Below are positions 30,337-39,184 of a stretch of DNA of 64,000 nt, piece by piece. Made by a program: the position numbers and the translations under genes. Below the pieces are notes generated by a model. That model was given only the letters and a program-made list of their open reading frames with translations, ran no database searches and was not told the DNA's origin. Source of the stretch: Parvularculaceae bacterium (GTDB lineage Bacteria > Pseudomonadota > Alphaproteobacteria > Caulobacterales > Parvularculaceae); the NCBI GenBank assembly GCA_021776475.1, contig JAJFFV010000005.1, positions 930,001 to 994,000 of the forward strand. The letters are read 5' to 3'. Every line of letters begins with the position of its first letter. Position 1 is the stretch's first letter.

Positions 30337-31475
30337 CAGAAATTTCTTTTTTTGGCCATGATGCAGGAGATGCAGCCGTTCGGCGCAGGGTCGCTGGCTT
30401 TACAGCAGCCGGTTATACCGTGACCGGTTTCATGATGCGTCGCGGCGATGACAATCCCCGTGATTGGAAGAATGTCGATCTCGGCCAGACTTTTGATGCC
30501 GCGTATTGGCAGCGTATGCGCGCGATTTTCAAGGGCGCACGAGTTGCTGCACGACACAGCGATGCGTTGCGCTGTTCAGACCTGATCTATGCACGCAATC
30601 TCGATATGTTGATCTGTGCGATGCTGGTCAAGCGCTGGCTAAAGCTGGCCGCACCGGTTGTCTATGAATGCCTTGACGTGCACCATCTGCTGACACGGAA
30701 CGATCCGTTGGGAATTTTTCTTCGCAAGCTTGAGCGTCGTTTGATCACGAACACATCCTTGCTGGTCTACTCCTCTCCGGCATTTGAGCGAGAGTTTTTT
30801 CAAGCACATTATGGTGGTCTTTATACGCCCTACCTCCTTGAGAACCGGTTGGTCGACGCTGGAGCATTGCCTGCGCGCCCGGCAAAGATTGCAAAGCTGA
30901 AACGCCCATTGCGAATTGGATGGTTTGGCATACTGCGCTGTCAGCGTACTTTGCACTTGTTGGAAAAGCTGGCTGCATCATTTCCTGAAGAAATAAAAAT
31001 TATCACTGCGGGCATTCCGGCGGAAACGCAGGTGCCCGATTTTAACGCTCGCATTAGCGGCCGCGCGAACATGTTTTATGGTGGACCATATCAGTCTCCG
31101 AAAGACCTGCCAGGGCTATATGCCGATATAGATTTGATTTGGGCTGGTGATTTTTATCAGGCTGGATACAATTCAAAGTGGCTGTTGCCAAACAGATTGT
31201 ATGAGGGTGGGTATTTTTCCGTACCCGCTATTGCGCCACACGACAGTGAAACGGGAAGATGGGTAAGAATGCATTGCAGCGGGTTCGCGCTGGAAGAGCC
31301 ATTGGAAGAAAGGTTTGCTGATTTGATCAGAGATCTGCTTTCCGATCCGACACTGATTGAGCAACCAGTACATAGCTTGCAGTCACTACCTGAAAAAGTT
31401 TTTGTTCAGCCGATAAGTGAAATTACTCGGCTGGTGGAAATGGCTCTCGCGCTGGCAAAGGAGCGTGCTGCGTGA
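30333..31475 (+). CDS. Glycosyltransferase, ExoL-like
   Basis: Predicted GT-B-type glycosyltransferase of 380 residues. The N-terminus MTEISFFGHDAGDAAVRRRV and the C-terminal region with IDLIWAGDFYQAGYNSKWLL followed by PNRLYEGGYF resemble rhizobial ExoL, which acts in succinoglycan side-chain synthesis. The ATG at 30333 overlaps the stop of the ExoA-like gene and is the natural start; the same frame is open further upstream inside exoA but that part is shadow. It abuts the ExoM-like gene. Substrate cannot be read from the sequence. Confidence 0.82.
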   Translation: MTEISFFGHDAGDAAVRRRVAGFTAAGYTVTGFMMRRGDDNPRDWKNVDLGQTFDAAYWQRMRAIFKGARVAARHSDALRCSDLIYARNLDMLICAMLVKRWLKLAAPVVYECLDVHHLLTRNDPLGIFLRKLERRLITNTSLLVYSSPAFEREFFQAHYGGLYTPYLLENRLVDAGALPARPAKIAKLKRPLRIGWFGILRCQRTLHLLEKLAASFPEEIKIITAGIPAETQVPDFNARISGRANMFYGGPYQSPKDLPGLYADIDLIWAGDFYQAGYNSKWLLPNRLYEGGYFSVPAIAPHDSETGRWVRMHCSGFALEEPLEERFADLIRDLLSDPTLIEQPVHSLQSLPEKVFVQPISEITRLVEMALALAKERAA

Positions 31476-32371
31476 TGCCGGGGCATTCAGTTGACGTGTG
31501 CATTTGTACTTACCAGCGGGAAAACCTGATCAGTACGCTGGAATCCATTGCAGTACAGGACCTGTCTGAGGATGTCTTCCTGCGAATCATTGTTGCAGAC
31601 AATGACCAACAGCCATCCGCGGCCGCAATTGTTGCCGGGTTTGTCGAGAAGGCCACCATACCTGTTCAATATGTTCATGCGCCTTCACGAAACATTTCGA
31701 TCGCCCGGAACGCGTGCCTTGACCTTGCAACTGCCGACTGGCTGGCTTTTATTGACGATGATGAAATAGCCGCGCCTGACTGGCTGGCGCTTTTGCTGCG
31801 TAAAGCTGAAACGCAGACCCTTACAGCTGTTTTTGGACCGTCTCATGCCCGTTATGACGAGAACACACCTGAGTGGATGCGAAAAAAGGGATTTCATTCC
31901 AATCACCCGAAAACCCGAAACGGCATTGTCGAGACCGGCCATACCTGTAACGCGCTCGTCCGAAGAACAGATCCGGCTGTTGTAAATGAACGATTTCTTA
32001 TCTCCAAAGGTGTGACTGGTGGGGAGGATACAGAGTATTTTTTCCGTATCGGGCGGAAAGGTGGCCGTTTTGGCATTTGCGAACAGGCAATAGTTTACGA
32101 GAACGTAGATTCTGTACGACTGAGTTTTAGGTGGCTCGCCCAGCGTAAGTTTCGTTATGGGCAGAGCTATGGATATCACGGCGCGGAAAAAAGCAGCTTG
32201 ACACGTGCCCGCATAACAGTTTTGGCTGCTCTTAAAGTACCCTTCTGTTTAATCGCCGCGTTGTTGTTTTGCTGGTCAGCAGCCGAACGGAACTTCTGGG
32301 TCCTTCGTGCCGTGTTTCATGCCGGTGTCGTTGCCAGCGTTTTTGGCGTCTCCGAAAAAGAACTTTATTGA
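31475..32371 (+). CDS. Family 2 glycosyltransferase, ExoM-like
   Basis: GT-A glycosyltransferase of 298 residues. It has VDVCICTYQRENLISTLES near residues 7-25, the ARNACLDLATADWLAFIDDD segment with FIDDDE as the DXD-type nucleotide-sugar site near 92-97, and a C-terminal membrane-associated helix near 250-270. The pattern resembles ExoM of succinoglycan synthesis. The ATG at 31475 overlaps the preceding stop by one base; a GTG at 31472 is equally possible given GGAG at 31460-31463. It is the last gene of the exoA-exoL-exoM-like unit and overlaps the convergent mscS gene by 7 bases. Confidence 0.87.
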   Translation: MPGHSVDVCICTYQRENLISTLESIAVQDLSEDVFLRIIVADNDQQPSAAAIVAGFVEKATIPVQYVHAPSRNISIARNACLDLATADWLAFIDDDEIAAPDWLALLLRKAETQTLTAVFGPSHARYDENTPEWMRKKGFHSNHPKTRNGIVETGHTCNALVRRTDPAVVNERFLISKGVTGGEDTEYFFRIGRKGGRFGICEQAIVYENVDSVRLSFRWLAQRKFRYGQSYGYHGAEKSSLTRARITVLAALKVPFCLIAALLFCWSAAERNFWVLRAVFHAGVVASVFGVSEKELY

Positions 32372-33702
32372 ACGGTTCCTTCGACGGTGACCATGCGCTG
32401 CGCCACCGGCATCACTATTTTGTGCTCACGCAGAGTACGCCATATCATCAGCATGATATCCGCGGTGAACTTGTTTTCACCTTCATCGATTCCATCTGCC
32501 CAGAATTCGACCACCATTTGGATGCCATATTCGGCGAACTCACGAATTTCAAGATCTGGGTTTTCCGGCTCCTCTAGTACCTGGGGATGGTTCATCATTG
32601 CAGGAATGATGATTTCTATGAGTCGGTCGAGATCAGTGTCGTAAGAGACCATGAACGCCACTTCATAGCGCTGGCGCGGGTCCTTGTGGGTCCAGTTCGT
32701 GAAAGCGGTGGTGATGAACTGGTCGTTCGGGACCATGATATCTTTGCCATCGGGCGTTTCGAGCGTCGCCGAGCGCATCGTCAGCTCTGTTAGGAAACCA
32801 GTGCGCCCGTCTTCAAGTTCGATGTAATCGCCAATCGTTAAAGAGCGATCGAGGAGGATGATAATCCCGGAGATGAAGTTGGCCGCGATCTGTTGCAAGC
32901 CAAAGCCGAGCCCTACGCCAAGAGCGCCACCAAAAACGGCAAGGGCGGTTAAATTGATCCCGGCAACTTGCAGCAACAAGATGAAGATCAGGGTGAAAAG
33001 TACAATTTCGAAGAGCTTGGCGAAGACTTCGCGTGTGCCGACATCGAGATTTTCCTGCTGCCTGATAACTTTCTTGCCCTCGGTATTTGACAATCTGCCG
33101 ATCCAGAAAAGGATCGTTCCAATAACGGCGAGGCGGACCAGTGTGAGTAGTGACAGACGGATGGAGCCCAATTCCAGTGACAGTGTATCTAGGAACAGTG
33201 ATACATCGTCCAGCAATCCGACAACCGCCAACACCGCTATCGGCGTGCCAACCCAGCGGATCAGCTTCTTGATCAGATCACTGCTGACGAAGTGATTCAG
33301 GATCGCATAGATCAACCAGATAACAGTCAGACCCTGGGCAATACGCACAAGCCAGTCCTGGCCACTAAAGGCAAAAACAGCTCTCGCAGCTATGCTAAGA
33401 AAAATAACCGAGAGCAACCGGAAAAGAATATGCCGTGTCTGGTATATCAGCACCCGGGCCTTAAGCAGTTTGCCATCTGCTGGTTCTGTATTGAAAGCCG
33501 GCACGCGATCGCGCAACAATTTTGCTGCAAAAAAACTTGCGACAAATGCCACAGTGATGGCCGCGATTTGCAAATAAAACGCCGGGCTGACGGCCCACTG
33601 CATTAGCTGATCGAGCCAATCCCCAATAGTAGATCGGATACTTGTCAGGAACGGTGCCACGCCGCCGGCATTGCTCACATCTTGCTGCACGGCTCTCTCC
33701 AT
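32365..33702 (-). CDS. MscS-family mechanosensitive ion channel
   Basis: Inner-membrane channel that opens under membrane tension and protects against hypo-osmotic shock. About five hydrophobic segments precede the conserved pore helix and beta domain: LTALAVFGGALGVGLGFGLQ (near residues 254-273), IAANFISGIIILLDRSLTIG, and VPNDQFITTAFTNWT. The C-terminal alpha/beta domain ends near EHKIVMPVAQRMV. At 445 residues it is longer than E. coli MscS (286) because of extra N-terminal helices, a common variant. Neighbouring genes give no functional link beyond envelope maintenance. Confidence 0.92.
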   Translation of the reverse strand: MERAVQQDVSNAGGVAPFLTSIRSTIGDWLDQLMQWAVSPAFYLQIAAITVAFVASFFAAKLLRDRVPAFNTEPADGKLLKARVLIYQTRHILFRLLSVIFLSIAARAVFAFSGQDWLVRIAQGLTVIWLIYAILNHFVSSDLIKKLIRWVGTPIAVLAVVGLLDDVSLFLDTLSLELGSIRLSLLTLVRLAVIGTILFWIGRLSNTEGKKVIRQQENLDVGTREVFAKLFEIVLFTLIFILLLQVAGINLTALAVFGGALGVGLGFGLQQIAANFISGIIILLDRSLTIGDYIELEDGRTGFLTELTMRSATLETPDGKDIMVPNDQFITTAFTNWTHKDPRQRYEVAFMVSYDTDLDRLIEIIIPAMMNHPQVLEEPENPDLEIREFAEYGIQMVVEFWADGIDEGENKFTADIMLMIWRTLREHKIVMPVAQRMVTVEGTVQ

Positions 33703-33727
33703 ACGATTGGTCCAGGCGTCCAGGTCC

Positions 33728-34561
33728 CTAGTCCCGCAAAAGTTCGTTTACAGATGTCTTTGATCTTGTCTGTTCATCGACCTGTTTGACGATGACCGCA
33801 CAATAAAGTGACGGCCCACCCTTGTCTGATGGCAGGTTGCCCGGCACAACGACAGAATAGGGCGGTACCTCTTTGTAAAGAATTTCGCCAGTCGCGCGAT
33901 TGATGATTTTGGTCGATGCGCCCAGAAATACACCCATCGACAAAACCGCTCCTTGTCTGACAATAACACCCTCCGCAACTTCGGAGCGCGCGCCGATAAA
34001 GCAGTTATCCTCGATGATGACTGGGTTGGCCTGCAGCGGTTCAAGAACGCCGCCGATACCAGTGCCGCCCGAGATATGGCAATGGGCACCGATCTGGGCG
34101 CAGGAGCCGACGGTGGCCCAGGTATCGATCATGGTCCCCTCACCAACATAGGCACCAAAATTCACATAGGAAGGCATCAATACGGCGGACGGTGCGATAA
34201 ACGCACCGTAGCGCACCGCCGCTGGCGGTACTGCCCTGATCCCTGACGCGGCAAAATCATCCGCTTGCCATCCCTCAAATTTCGATGGAACCTTGTCCCA
34301 CCAGACGCCGCCCTCGCCGGGCCCGCCAGAGATCAATTCGTTGGCGTTCAGACGAAATGAAAGGAGCACCGCTTTTTTTAGCCACTGGTTGACCTGCCAA
34401 TCGTGGTTGCCGGATTTTTCGGCAACGCGAGCAGTGCCGCTATCCATGGCAGCAAGGGCAGCGTCGACGGCGTCCCGGATGTCGCCCGTGGTTTCAGTGG
34501 AGAGACTGTCGCGCCCATCCCAGCATTGTTCGATAATCGCCCGGGCCTGATCAAGTTGCAT
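33728..34561 (-). CDS. dapD: Tetrahydrodipicolinate N-succinyltransferase DapD
   Basis: Transfers succinyl from succinyl-CoA to tetrahydrodipicolinate in the lysine and diaminopimelate pathway. The central left-handed beta-helix shows hexapeptide repeats such as [40 protein letters not shown] and [20 protein letters not shown]. The N-terminus [16 protein letters not shown] is typical. Length is 277 residues, the usual size. A HAD nucleotidase gene ends 21 bases upstream on the same strand, an arrangement often seen in alphaproteobacteria. It supplies diaminopimelate for peptidoglycan. Confidence 0.96.
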   Translation of the reverse strand: MQLDQARAIIEQCWDGRDSLSTETTGDIRDAVDAALAAMDSGTARVAEKSGNHDWQVNQWLKKAVLLSFRLNANELISGGPGEGGVWWDKVPSKFEGWQADDFAASGIRAVPPAAVRYGAFIAPSAVLMPSYVNFGAYVGEGTMIDTWATVGSCAQIGAHCHISGGTGIGGVLEPLQANPVIIEDNCFIGARSEVAEGVIVRQGAVLSMGVFLGASTKIINRATGEILYKEVPPYSVVVPGNLPSDKGGPSLYCAVIVKQVDEQTRSKTSVNELLRD

Positions 34562-34582
34562 GCTTGTTCCTTGCTTGGTGCT

Positions 34583-35278
34583 TCAGGCAGCGGTTTTGAG
34601 GCCGGTGAGGAATGAGGTCAAGTCCTGCGTCACATGATGCACGTGATCATATGTCTCACCGATTTTTGCTGGGCGCTTGTCTGACGGCTCGTCGTCAAAC
34701 CACGTTGCATCTGACTGGACCAGTACGGTTGTCTTACCCATTTCGTGTGCAGCTTTGAGATTGTCTGGCATATCTTCGAACATCGCTGAAGATGGCGGAT
34801 TGATATCGAAATAGTCAGTAAACCTCCTGTAGGTTTCCATATGTGGCTTCGGCCTGTATTCGGCCTGAACGATATCGAAAATACCGTCAAAGAGGTCAAG
34901 AATGCCGAGTTTGCCAGCAACGTTCTCAGCATGGCGCACAGAACCGTTGGTGAAAACATAGCGCTTGCCGGGTAGGGCGGCGATCGCGCGCCGAAGCGCG
35001 GCGTTCTCATCCAGTTCTGTCAGGTCGATGTCGTGAACAAAACTCAGAAAGTCCTGCGGCGGAACGCCGTGTTCGTTCATTAAACCGCTCAAAGTGGTGC
35101 CGTAGGCAGCATAGTAGCGTTTTTGCAAATGCCGCGCCCTTTCTCGTGGCAGTTCAAGCGTCATCTCGATGAACTGTGTCATCCGGGCATCAATCTGCGA
35201 AAAAAGGTGACAGTCAGCCGGATACAGAGTGTTATCGAGGTCAAAGACGAACGTATCGATATGCGTGAAATCTGTCAT
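34583..35278 (-). CDS. HAD-family pyrimidine 5'-nucleotidase
   Basis: Haloacid dehalogenase superfamily phosphatase of 231 residues, of the pyrimidine 5'-nucleotidase (SDT1-like) type. Motif I is FVFDLDNTLYPADC near residues 11-24, with the nucleophile Asp14. Motif II is YVFTNGSVRHAE near 107-118, motif III includes the lysine in YRPKPHMETY, and motif IV is AMFEDMPDNLKAAHEMG. The cap domain carries YYAAYGTTLSGLM, characteristic of this subgroup. It directly precedes dapD and is probably cotranscribed with it. Its real substrate may be a nucleotide or another small phosphate ester. Confidence 0.9.
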   Translation of the reverse strand: MTDFTHIDTFVFDLDNTLYPADCHLFSQIDARMTQFIEMTLELPRERARHLQKRYYAAYGTTLSGLMNEHGVPPQDFLSFVHDIDLTELDENAALRRAIAALPGKRYVFTNGSVRHAENVAGKLGILDLFDGIFDIVQAEYRPKPHMETYRRFTDYFDINPPSSAMFEDMPDNLKAAHEMGKTTVLVQSDATWFDDEPSDKRPAKIGETYDHVHHVTQDLTSFLTGLKTAA

Positions 35279-35294
35279 GCAGACTAAGGGCTCA

Positions 35295-36338
35295 CTATTC
35301 GCCGCTGCCCGTGTCTGCGGCGATCTCCGGATTAAACTGCTCCGGGGAGAATTGATAGGTCCATGCCTTTTCGCCGCCGATTTCTACTTTACGAAACATC
35401 GCTTCGGCGAACCCAGACTCGGCGCAATCAATCGCGCCTGCTGCATCAAACTGAACGTCGCTGACACAGAATGTTTCTGTGCCACCGGCAAGGGAAATAT
35501 CACGATCACCAAGATCCATAATGCCGTATACGTAGTAATGATTAGCGGTCAGTTCACCTCGTAGGACTTTCGCACACTCCGACCCTTCCATGCGCCACCA
35601 ACCTGACGAGCGATACCCCTCCTCTTCGTCAACTTGTGCAATCGCCGCCCAGATAGGCAATTGTGTTGCGTTACAGAAGAAGAATCCCAATTTGGCATCG
35701 CGTTCGTTTGCTTCGAGGATTAACTGGTCGATCAACGCGTCATCATAGACACCGCTGTCACCGAGGCCGCGATCCTGACGATATTCACGCAGGATGGTCT
35801 GCGTTCGACGGCCGAGCGTGCCGTCAATTCTTGCGACTTCGTAACCAACATCACGCAAGAGCCGCTGTACACCAGCGACCTCCGCTTTGTAGACGTTGAA
35901 GTTAACTTCTTCCGAAAATTCGGTCCGCCAGCTGCCATCATTGCCTTCATCAACATCGACGCTGAAGAATTCGCGCTGGCGCCGGGGATCGGAGGCACAA
36001 ACATCCTGATCTCGCAATGTGAAAAGGCTCTCATTTTCGACGCAAAGCGGGGTATCACCGGACCATGTACGTAAAGGCCCGCGATGGCCGGGAATCGCTT
36101 CGGAATAGACAAAATACCGCCCGGGCACGACAGCTTCCGTCATCACCACTTTACACTGGCCAGGGCGTAACCGCCACCAGCCTCTTGTAATCATCCGGCT
36201 ATCTTCCACATAGCCAATGGCTGCAGAAAGCGCATAGCTGGTCTTGTTGCAAAACGAATATTCAGCGCGGGCAAGGCCGATGGCCGAGATCCAGACGGCG
36301 ACAAGCGATAAGGCAATTCTACAAAACACTTGAGACAA
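35295..36338 (-). CDS. Secreted protein DUF1036 - peptidoglycan-binding - DUF1036
   Basis: Exported protein of 347 residues; the signal peptide ends near GLARA (residue 25). The first DUF1036 domain (near 26-135) has FCNKTSYALSAAIGY, GWWRLRPGQCKVV and PLCVENESLF. A peptidoglycan_binding_1-like segment follows near 155-200 (VQRLLRDVGYEVARIDGTLG). The second DUF1036 domain, near 215-325, repeats the plan with FCNATQLPIWAAI, GWWRMEGSECAKV and TFCVSDVQF. The paired cysteines suggest disulfides in the periplasm. DUF1036 is usually single in alphaproteobacterial proteins, so the duplication around a peptidoglycan-binding unit is notable. Function unknown; cell-wall association is inferred. It is divergent from priA. 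Confidence 0.85.
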   Translation of the reverse strand: MSQVFCRIALSLVAVWISAIGLARAEYSFCNKTSYALSAAIGYVEDSRMITRGWWRLRPGQCKVVMTEAVVPGRYFVYSEAIPGHRGPLRTWSGDTPLCVENESLFTLRDQDVCASDPRRQREFFSVDVDEGNDGSWRTEFSEEVNFNVYKAEVAGVQRLLRDVGYEVARIDGTLGRRTQTILREYRQDRGLGDSGVYDDALIDQLILEANERDAKLGFFFCNATQLPIWAAIAQVDEEEGYRSSGWWRMEGSECAKVLRGELTANHYYVYGIMDLGDRDISLAGGTETFCVSDVQFDAAGAIDCAESGFAEAMFRKVEIGGEKAWTYQFSPEQFNPEIAADTGSGE

Positions 36339-36424
36339 TTCCTATTCGGTCGTGCTGCGTCATTCTCACGAAGTGCGGCCCTTTTTCAAGGGGAAAAGCG
36401 ACGCCTGACAAAAAGCACACATCT

Positions 36425-38662
36425 ATGGCAGATAGGGTGGTCATGAACGGCTTACCCTTACTCCCTGAAGAGCCCCCACAGGCTCGCGCGACGACGATAC
36501 AGGTTTTGTTGCCATTGCCGCTCGCCGGAACGTATACTTATGCCGTGCCCGGCGGCCTGGAACTGAAGCCCGGCGATTTTGTCACCGTGCCGCTGGGACC
36601 AAGAGAAATGCGCGGTGTTGTCTGGCCGGAAGCCGCAAGAGGGGAGATTGCCGCAGCGAAACTGAAGCCTGTGAGCGCCCGGCTTGCTCATCCAGGCCTG
36701 GTCCTGGAAGTCATGAAGTTTGTCGACTGGGTCTCGGCTTATACGTTATTCCCACAAGGTGCTGTTTTGCGGATGGTGATGCGTTCAGGCTCGGTTCTTG
36801 ACCCGCCGCGGCCGCAAACCGGTTTTATGGCGCAGGAGTTTCCAAAAGGTCTCAAAGTCACGCCGCAGCGCGAACGGGTTCTCGAGGCGGCTCGAGGGTT
36901 AAATTTCCCAGCTGCCGCACGGGAATTGGCTGCGCGTGCCGGGGTGAGTGACGGTGTTGTACGCGGGCTTGCCGATGCCGGCGCACTCAAACGGATCGAT
37001 ACGGATCCTGATGCTCCCTTTGATGATCCGAATACGAGCCGCAAAGGCAAAGACCTGTCGCCGGACCAGCGGGCCGCAGCTCAAAAAATTGTTACCCGGA
37101 TCGACGCGGGCGGATATTCCTGCGCAGTTCTTGATGGCGTCACTGGCTCGGGCAAAACGGAAGTCTATCTTGAGGCCGCCGCGGCTGCGTTGAAAAAGGA
37201 CCGGACCGCCCAGGTGGTTGTGCTGTTGCCGGAGATCGCCTTGACCCTGCCGTTTCTTAAGCGGCTGGAGGAGCGCTTTGGCGCGCGGCCCGCGCACTGG
37301 CACTCGGATCTTGGGGATGCTGGGCGCCGCCGCGTTTGGCGCCGTGTCGCTGACGGATCGGCGCGGCTGATAGTTGGCGCCCGGTCTGCGCTATTTCTGC
37401 CCTTTCGAAATCTGAAGCTGATCATCGTCGATGAAGAACATGAGAGCGCGTACAAACAAAAGGACGGCGTCCTTTATCAAGCGCGTGACATGGCAGTCGC
37501 GCGGGCAGCGCAGGGCGAGTTTCCAGTGATCCTTGCCTCGGCGACGCCATCTCTTGAAACGACAGTCAATGCCGAGCTTGGCCGCTACTATACTGTTCAA
37601 CTAACTGGGCGGTACGGCGGTGCCGAGATGCCGGAGATCGCATTGATCGACATGCGGTCCAATCCGCCAGAGCGCGGTGAGTGGCTGTCGCCGGTATTGA
37701 GCCGTGAGGTGACGGAAAATCTCGCGAAAGGTGATCAGTCACTGTTGTTTCTGAATCGCCGTGGTTATGCTCCGTTGACGATTTGCCAGAAATGCGGTGA
37801 ACGGATCATGGCGCCGGGATCTGACACCTGGCTCGTGGAACATCGTTTTACCAACCGCCTTGTCTGTCATCACACCGGATTTTCCATGCCGAAGCCGGAC
37901 GCCTGCCCGCTATGTGGCGCTAAAGATGCACTGGTCGCATGCGGGCCGGGGGTCGAACGGATTGCCGAAGAAGCAACGCTCAAATGGCCGGGCGCACGGA
38001 TCACCGTTTTTTCATCTGACACTGTGCCGAGCAATCAGGCAGCGCAGGAACTTCTGCAACAGATGCGTGACCGCGAGATCGATATTCTCGTCGCAACGCA
38101 GATTGCTGCCAAGGGGCATCACTTCCCGCATCTGACCCTTGTCGGTGTGGTCGATGCCGACCTTGGTCTTGCAGGTGGGGATCTGCGTGCCGGGGAGCGC
38201 ACCTGGCAGGTATTGAGCCAGGTCGCAGGCCGGGCCGGGCGCGCTGAAAAGCCAGGCCGGGCATTGTTGCAGACCTATCAGCCGGAACATCCGGTGATTA
38301 CCGGGATGGCCGTTGGCGACCGTGAAGCCTTCATGCTGGCAGAGCGCGAAGGCCGCGAGATGCTTCATTTCCCGCCGTTTGGCCGGCTTGCTGCGATCCT
38401 GTTGACCGGGGACAATGAGGCCCGCGTCAATGAAGCCGCAAGGGCGTTGGCACAAGCTGTGCCCCAGGCCCAGGGGGCCGAAGTCTGGGGGCCGGCACCG
38501 GCACCATTATATCGCCTGCGCGGCCGGTACCGCGTCCGGTTTCTTGTAAAGACGACACGTGACATTTCCATTCAGAACTTTGTCAAGGCCTGGGTCGACG
38601 GTGTCAAACTGCACTCTTCGGTGCGCCGCACAATAGACATTGATCCGTATGCGTTTTTGTAG
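36425..38662 (+). CDS. priA: Primosomal replication helicase PriA
   Basis: Superfamily 2 3'-5' helicase that restarts stalled replication forks. The N-terminal DNA-binding domain (VLLPLPLAGTYTYAVPGGLE) is followed by Walker A GVTGSGKTEVY near residues 239-249, the DEEH box IVDEEHESAYKQ, LASATPSLET, and helicase motifs VATQIAAKGHHFP and QVAGRAGRAEKPGRALLQT. The zinc region is unusual: CQKCGE is present, but the second pair is replaced (IMAPGSD) and the third reads CHHTG with only one cysteine before CPLCG. So five cysteines remain of the usual eight. Length is 745 residues, normal. The ATG at 36425 is used. Confidence 0.95.
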   Translation: MADRVVMNGLPLLPEEPPQARATTIQVLLPLPLAGTYTYAVPGGLELKPGDFVTVPLGPREMRGVVWPEAARGEIAAAKLKPVSARLAHPGLVLEVMKFVDWVSAYTLFPQGAVLRMVMRSGSVLDPPRPQTGFMAQEFPKGLKVTPQRERVLEAARGLNFPAAARELAARAGVSDGVVRGLADAGALKRIDTDPDAPFDDPNTSRKGKDLSPDQRAAAQKIVTRIDAGGYSCAVLDGVTGSGKTEVYLEAAAAALKKDRTAQVVVLLPEIALTLPFLKRLEERFGARPAHWHSDLGDAGRRRVWRRVADGSARLIVGARSALFLPFRNLKLIIVDEEHESAYKQKDGVLYQARDMAVARAAQGEFPVILASATPSLETTVNAELGRYYTVQLTGRYGGAEMPEIALIDMRSNPPERGEWLSPVLSREVTENLAKGDQSLLFLNRRGYAPLTICQKCGERIMAPGSDTWLVEHRFTNRLVCHHTGFSMPKPDACPLCGAKDALVACGPGVERIAEEATLKWPGARITVFSSDTVPSNQAAQELLQQMRDREIDILVATQIAAKGHHFPHLTLVGVVDADLGLAGGDLRAGERTWQVLSQVAGRAGRAEKPGRALLQTYQPEHPVITGMAVGDREAFMLAEREGREMLHFPPFGRLAAILLTGDNEARVNEAARALAQAVPQAQGAEVWGPAPAPLYRLRGRYRVRFLVKTTRDISIQNFVKAWVDGVKLHSSVRRTIDIDPYAFL

Positions 38663-38764
38663 AGTGTGCGGTTTGTAGGGTGCATGGAGAGCGATACTGC
38701 AATGCACCGCCCAAAGTGGTGCTGCATGCCGCGCTGGTAATCGCTCCGACAATCTCGCACACTC
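38662..38764. repeat. Nested palindromic element between priA and the thioesterase gene
   Basis: Three nested pairings fill the intergenic gap: GAGTGTGCG (38662-38670) with CGCACACTC (38756-38764), GAGCGAT (38689-38695) with ATCGCTC (38740-38746), and TGCAATGCACC (38698-38708) with GGTGCTGCA (38718-38726). An alternative pairing joins GGTGCAT (38679-38685) to ATGCACC (38702-38708). The GTAGGGTGCAT core recalls dispersed GTAGGGTGC palindromes seen in many bacterial genomes. It may be a REP-like repeat or a structured RNA; the outer arm overlaps the end of priA. Confidence 0.5.
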
Positions 38765-38770
38765 CCAACC

Positions 38771-39184
38771 ATGACCAACGACATGAAAGATCTGTTCAAC
38801 CAGATGGCACCGCCATTCTCGAAACTGATTGGCATGAAGGTAACGCGTGCCACCAAAGAGCGGGTCACCGCCGAAATTGAGGTCACCGCAAACCACGCGA
38901 CCGCGATGCCGGTCATTCATGGCGGTGCAGTTATGGCCTTTGCCGATTCACTTGGTGCCATGGGTACTTTCATGAACCTGCCGGAAGGCGCGACGACCAC
39001 GACCATCGAAAGCAAAACCAATTTCACCGGCGCCGTGCCGGTGGGCGAAATCGCCTATGGCGAGGCGACGCCAATTCATATCGGTCGCTCGACCCAAGTC
39101 TGGCAGACACGGATCACCCGGGAGAACGGCAAACTCGCGGCTGTCGTAACGCAAACCCAGATGGTGAAACTGCCGGGATCATAG
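38771..39184 (+). CDS. PaaI-family hotdog-fold thioesterase
   Basis: Predicted acyl-CoA thioesterase of 137 residues with a single hotdog domain. The core motif VIHGGAVMAFADSLGAMGTF near residues 49-68 corresponds to the HGG-x-D pattern of the PaaI/YbdB group, where the Asp or Glu on the helix is catalytic. The strands FTGAVPVGEIAYGEATPIHI and QVWQTRITRENGKLAAVV complete the fold. It follows priA by about 108 bases, a gap filled by a palindromic element, so cotranscription is not certain. The natural substrate cannot be inferred. Confidence 0.88.
   Translation: MTNDMKDLFNQMAPPFSKLIGMKVTRATKERVTAEIEVTANHATAMPVIHGGAVMAFADSLGAMGTFMNLPEGATTTTIESKTNFTGAVPVGEIAYGEATPIHIGRSTQVWQTRITRENGKLAAVVTQTQMVKLPGS

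Noticed and set aside
38662-38764. Integron attC site
   Set aside because: The palindrome lacks the conserved RYYYAAC/GTTRRRY ends, and no integrase or cassette array is near.
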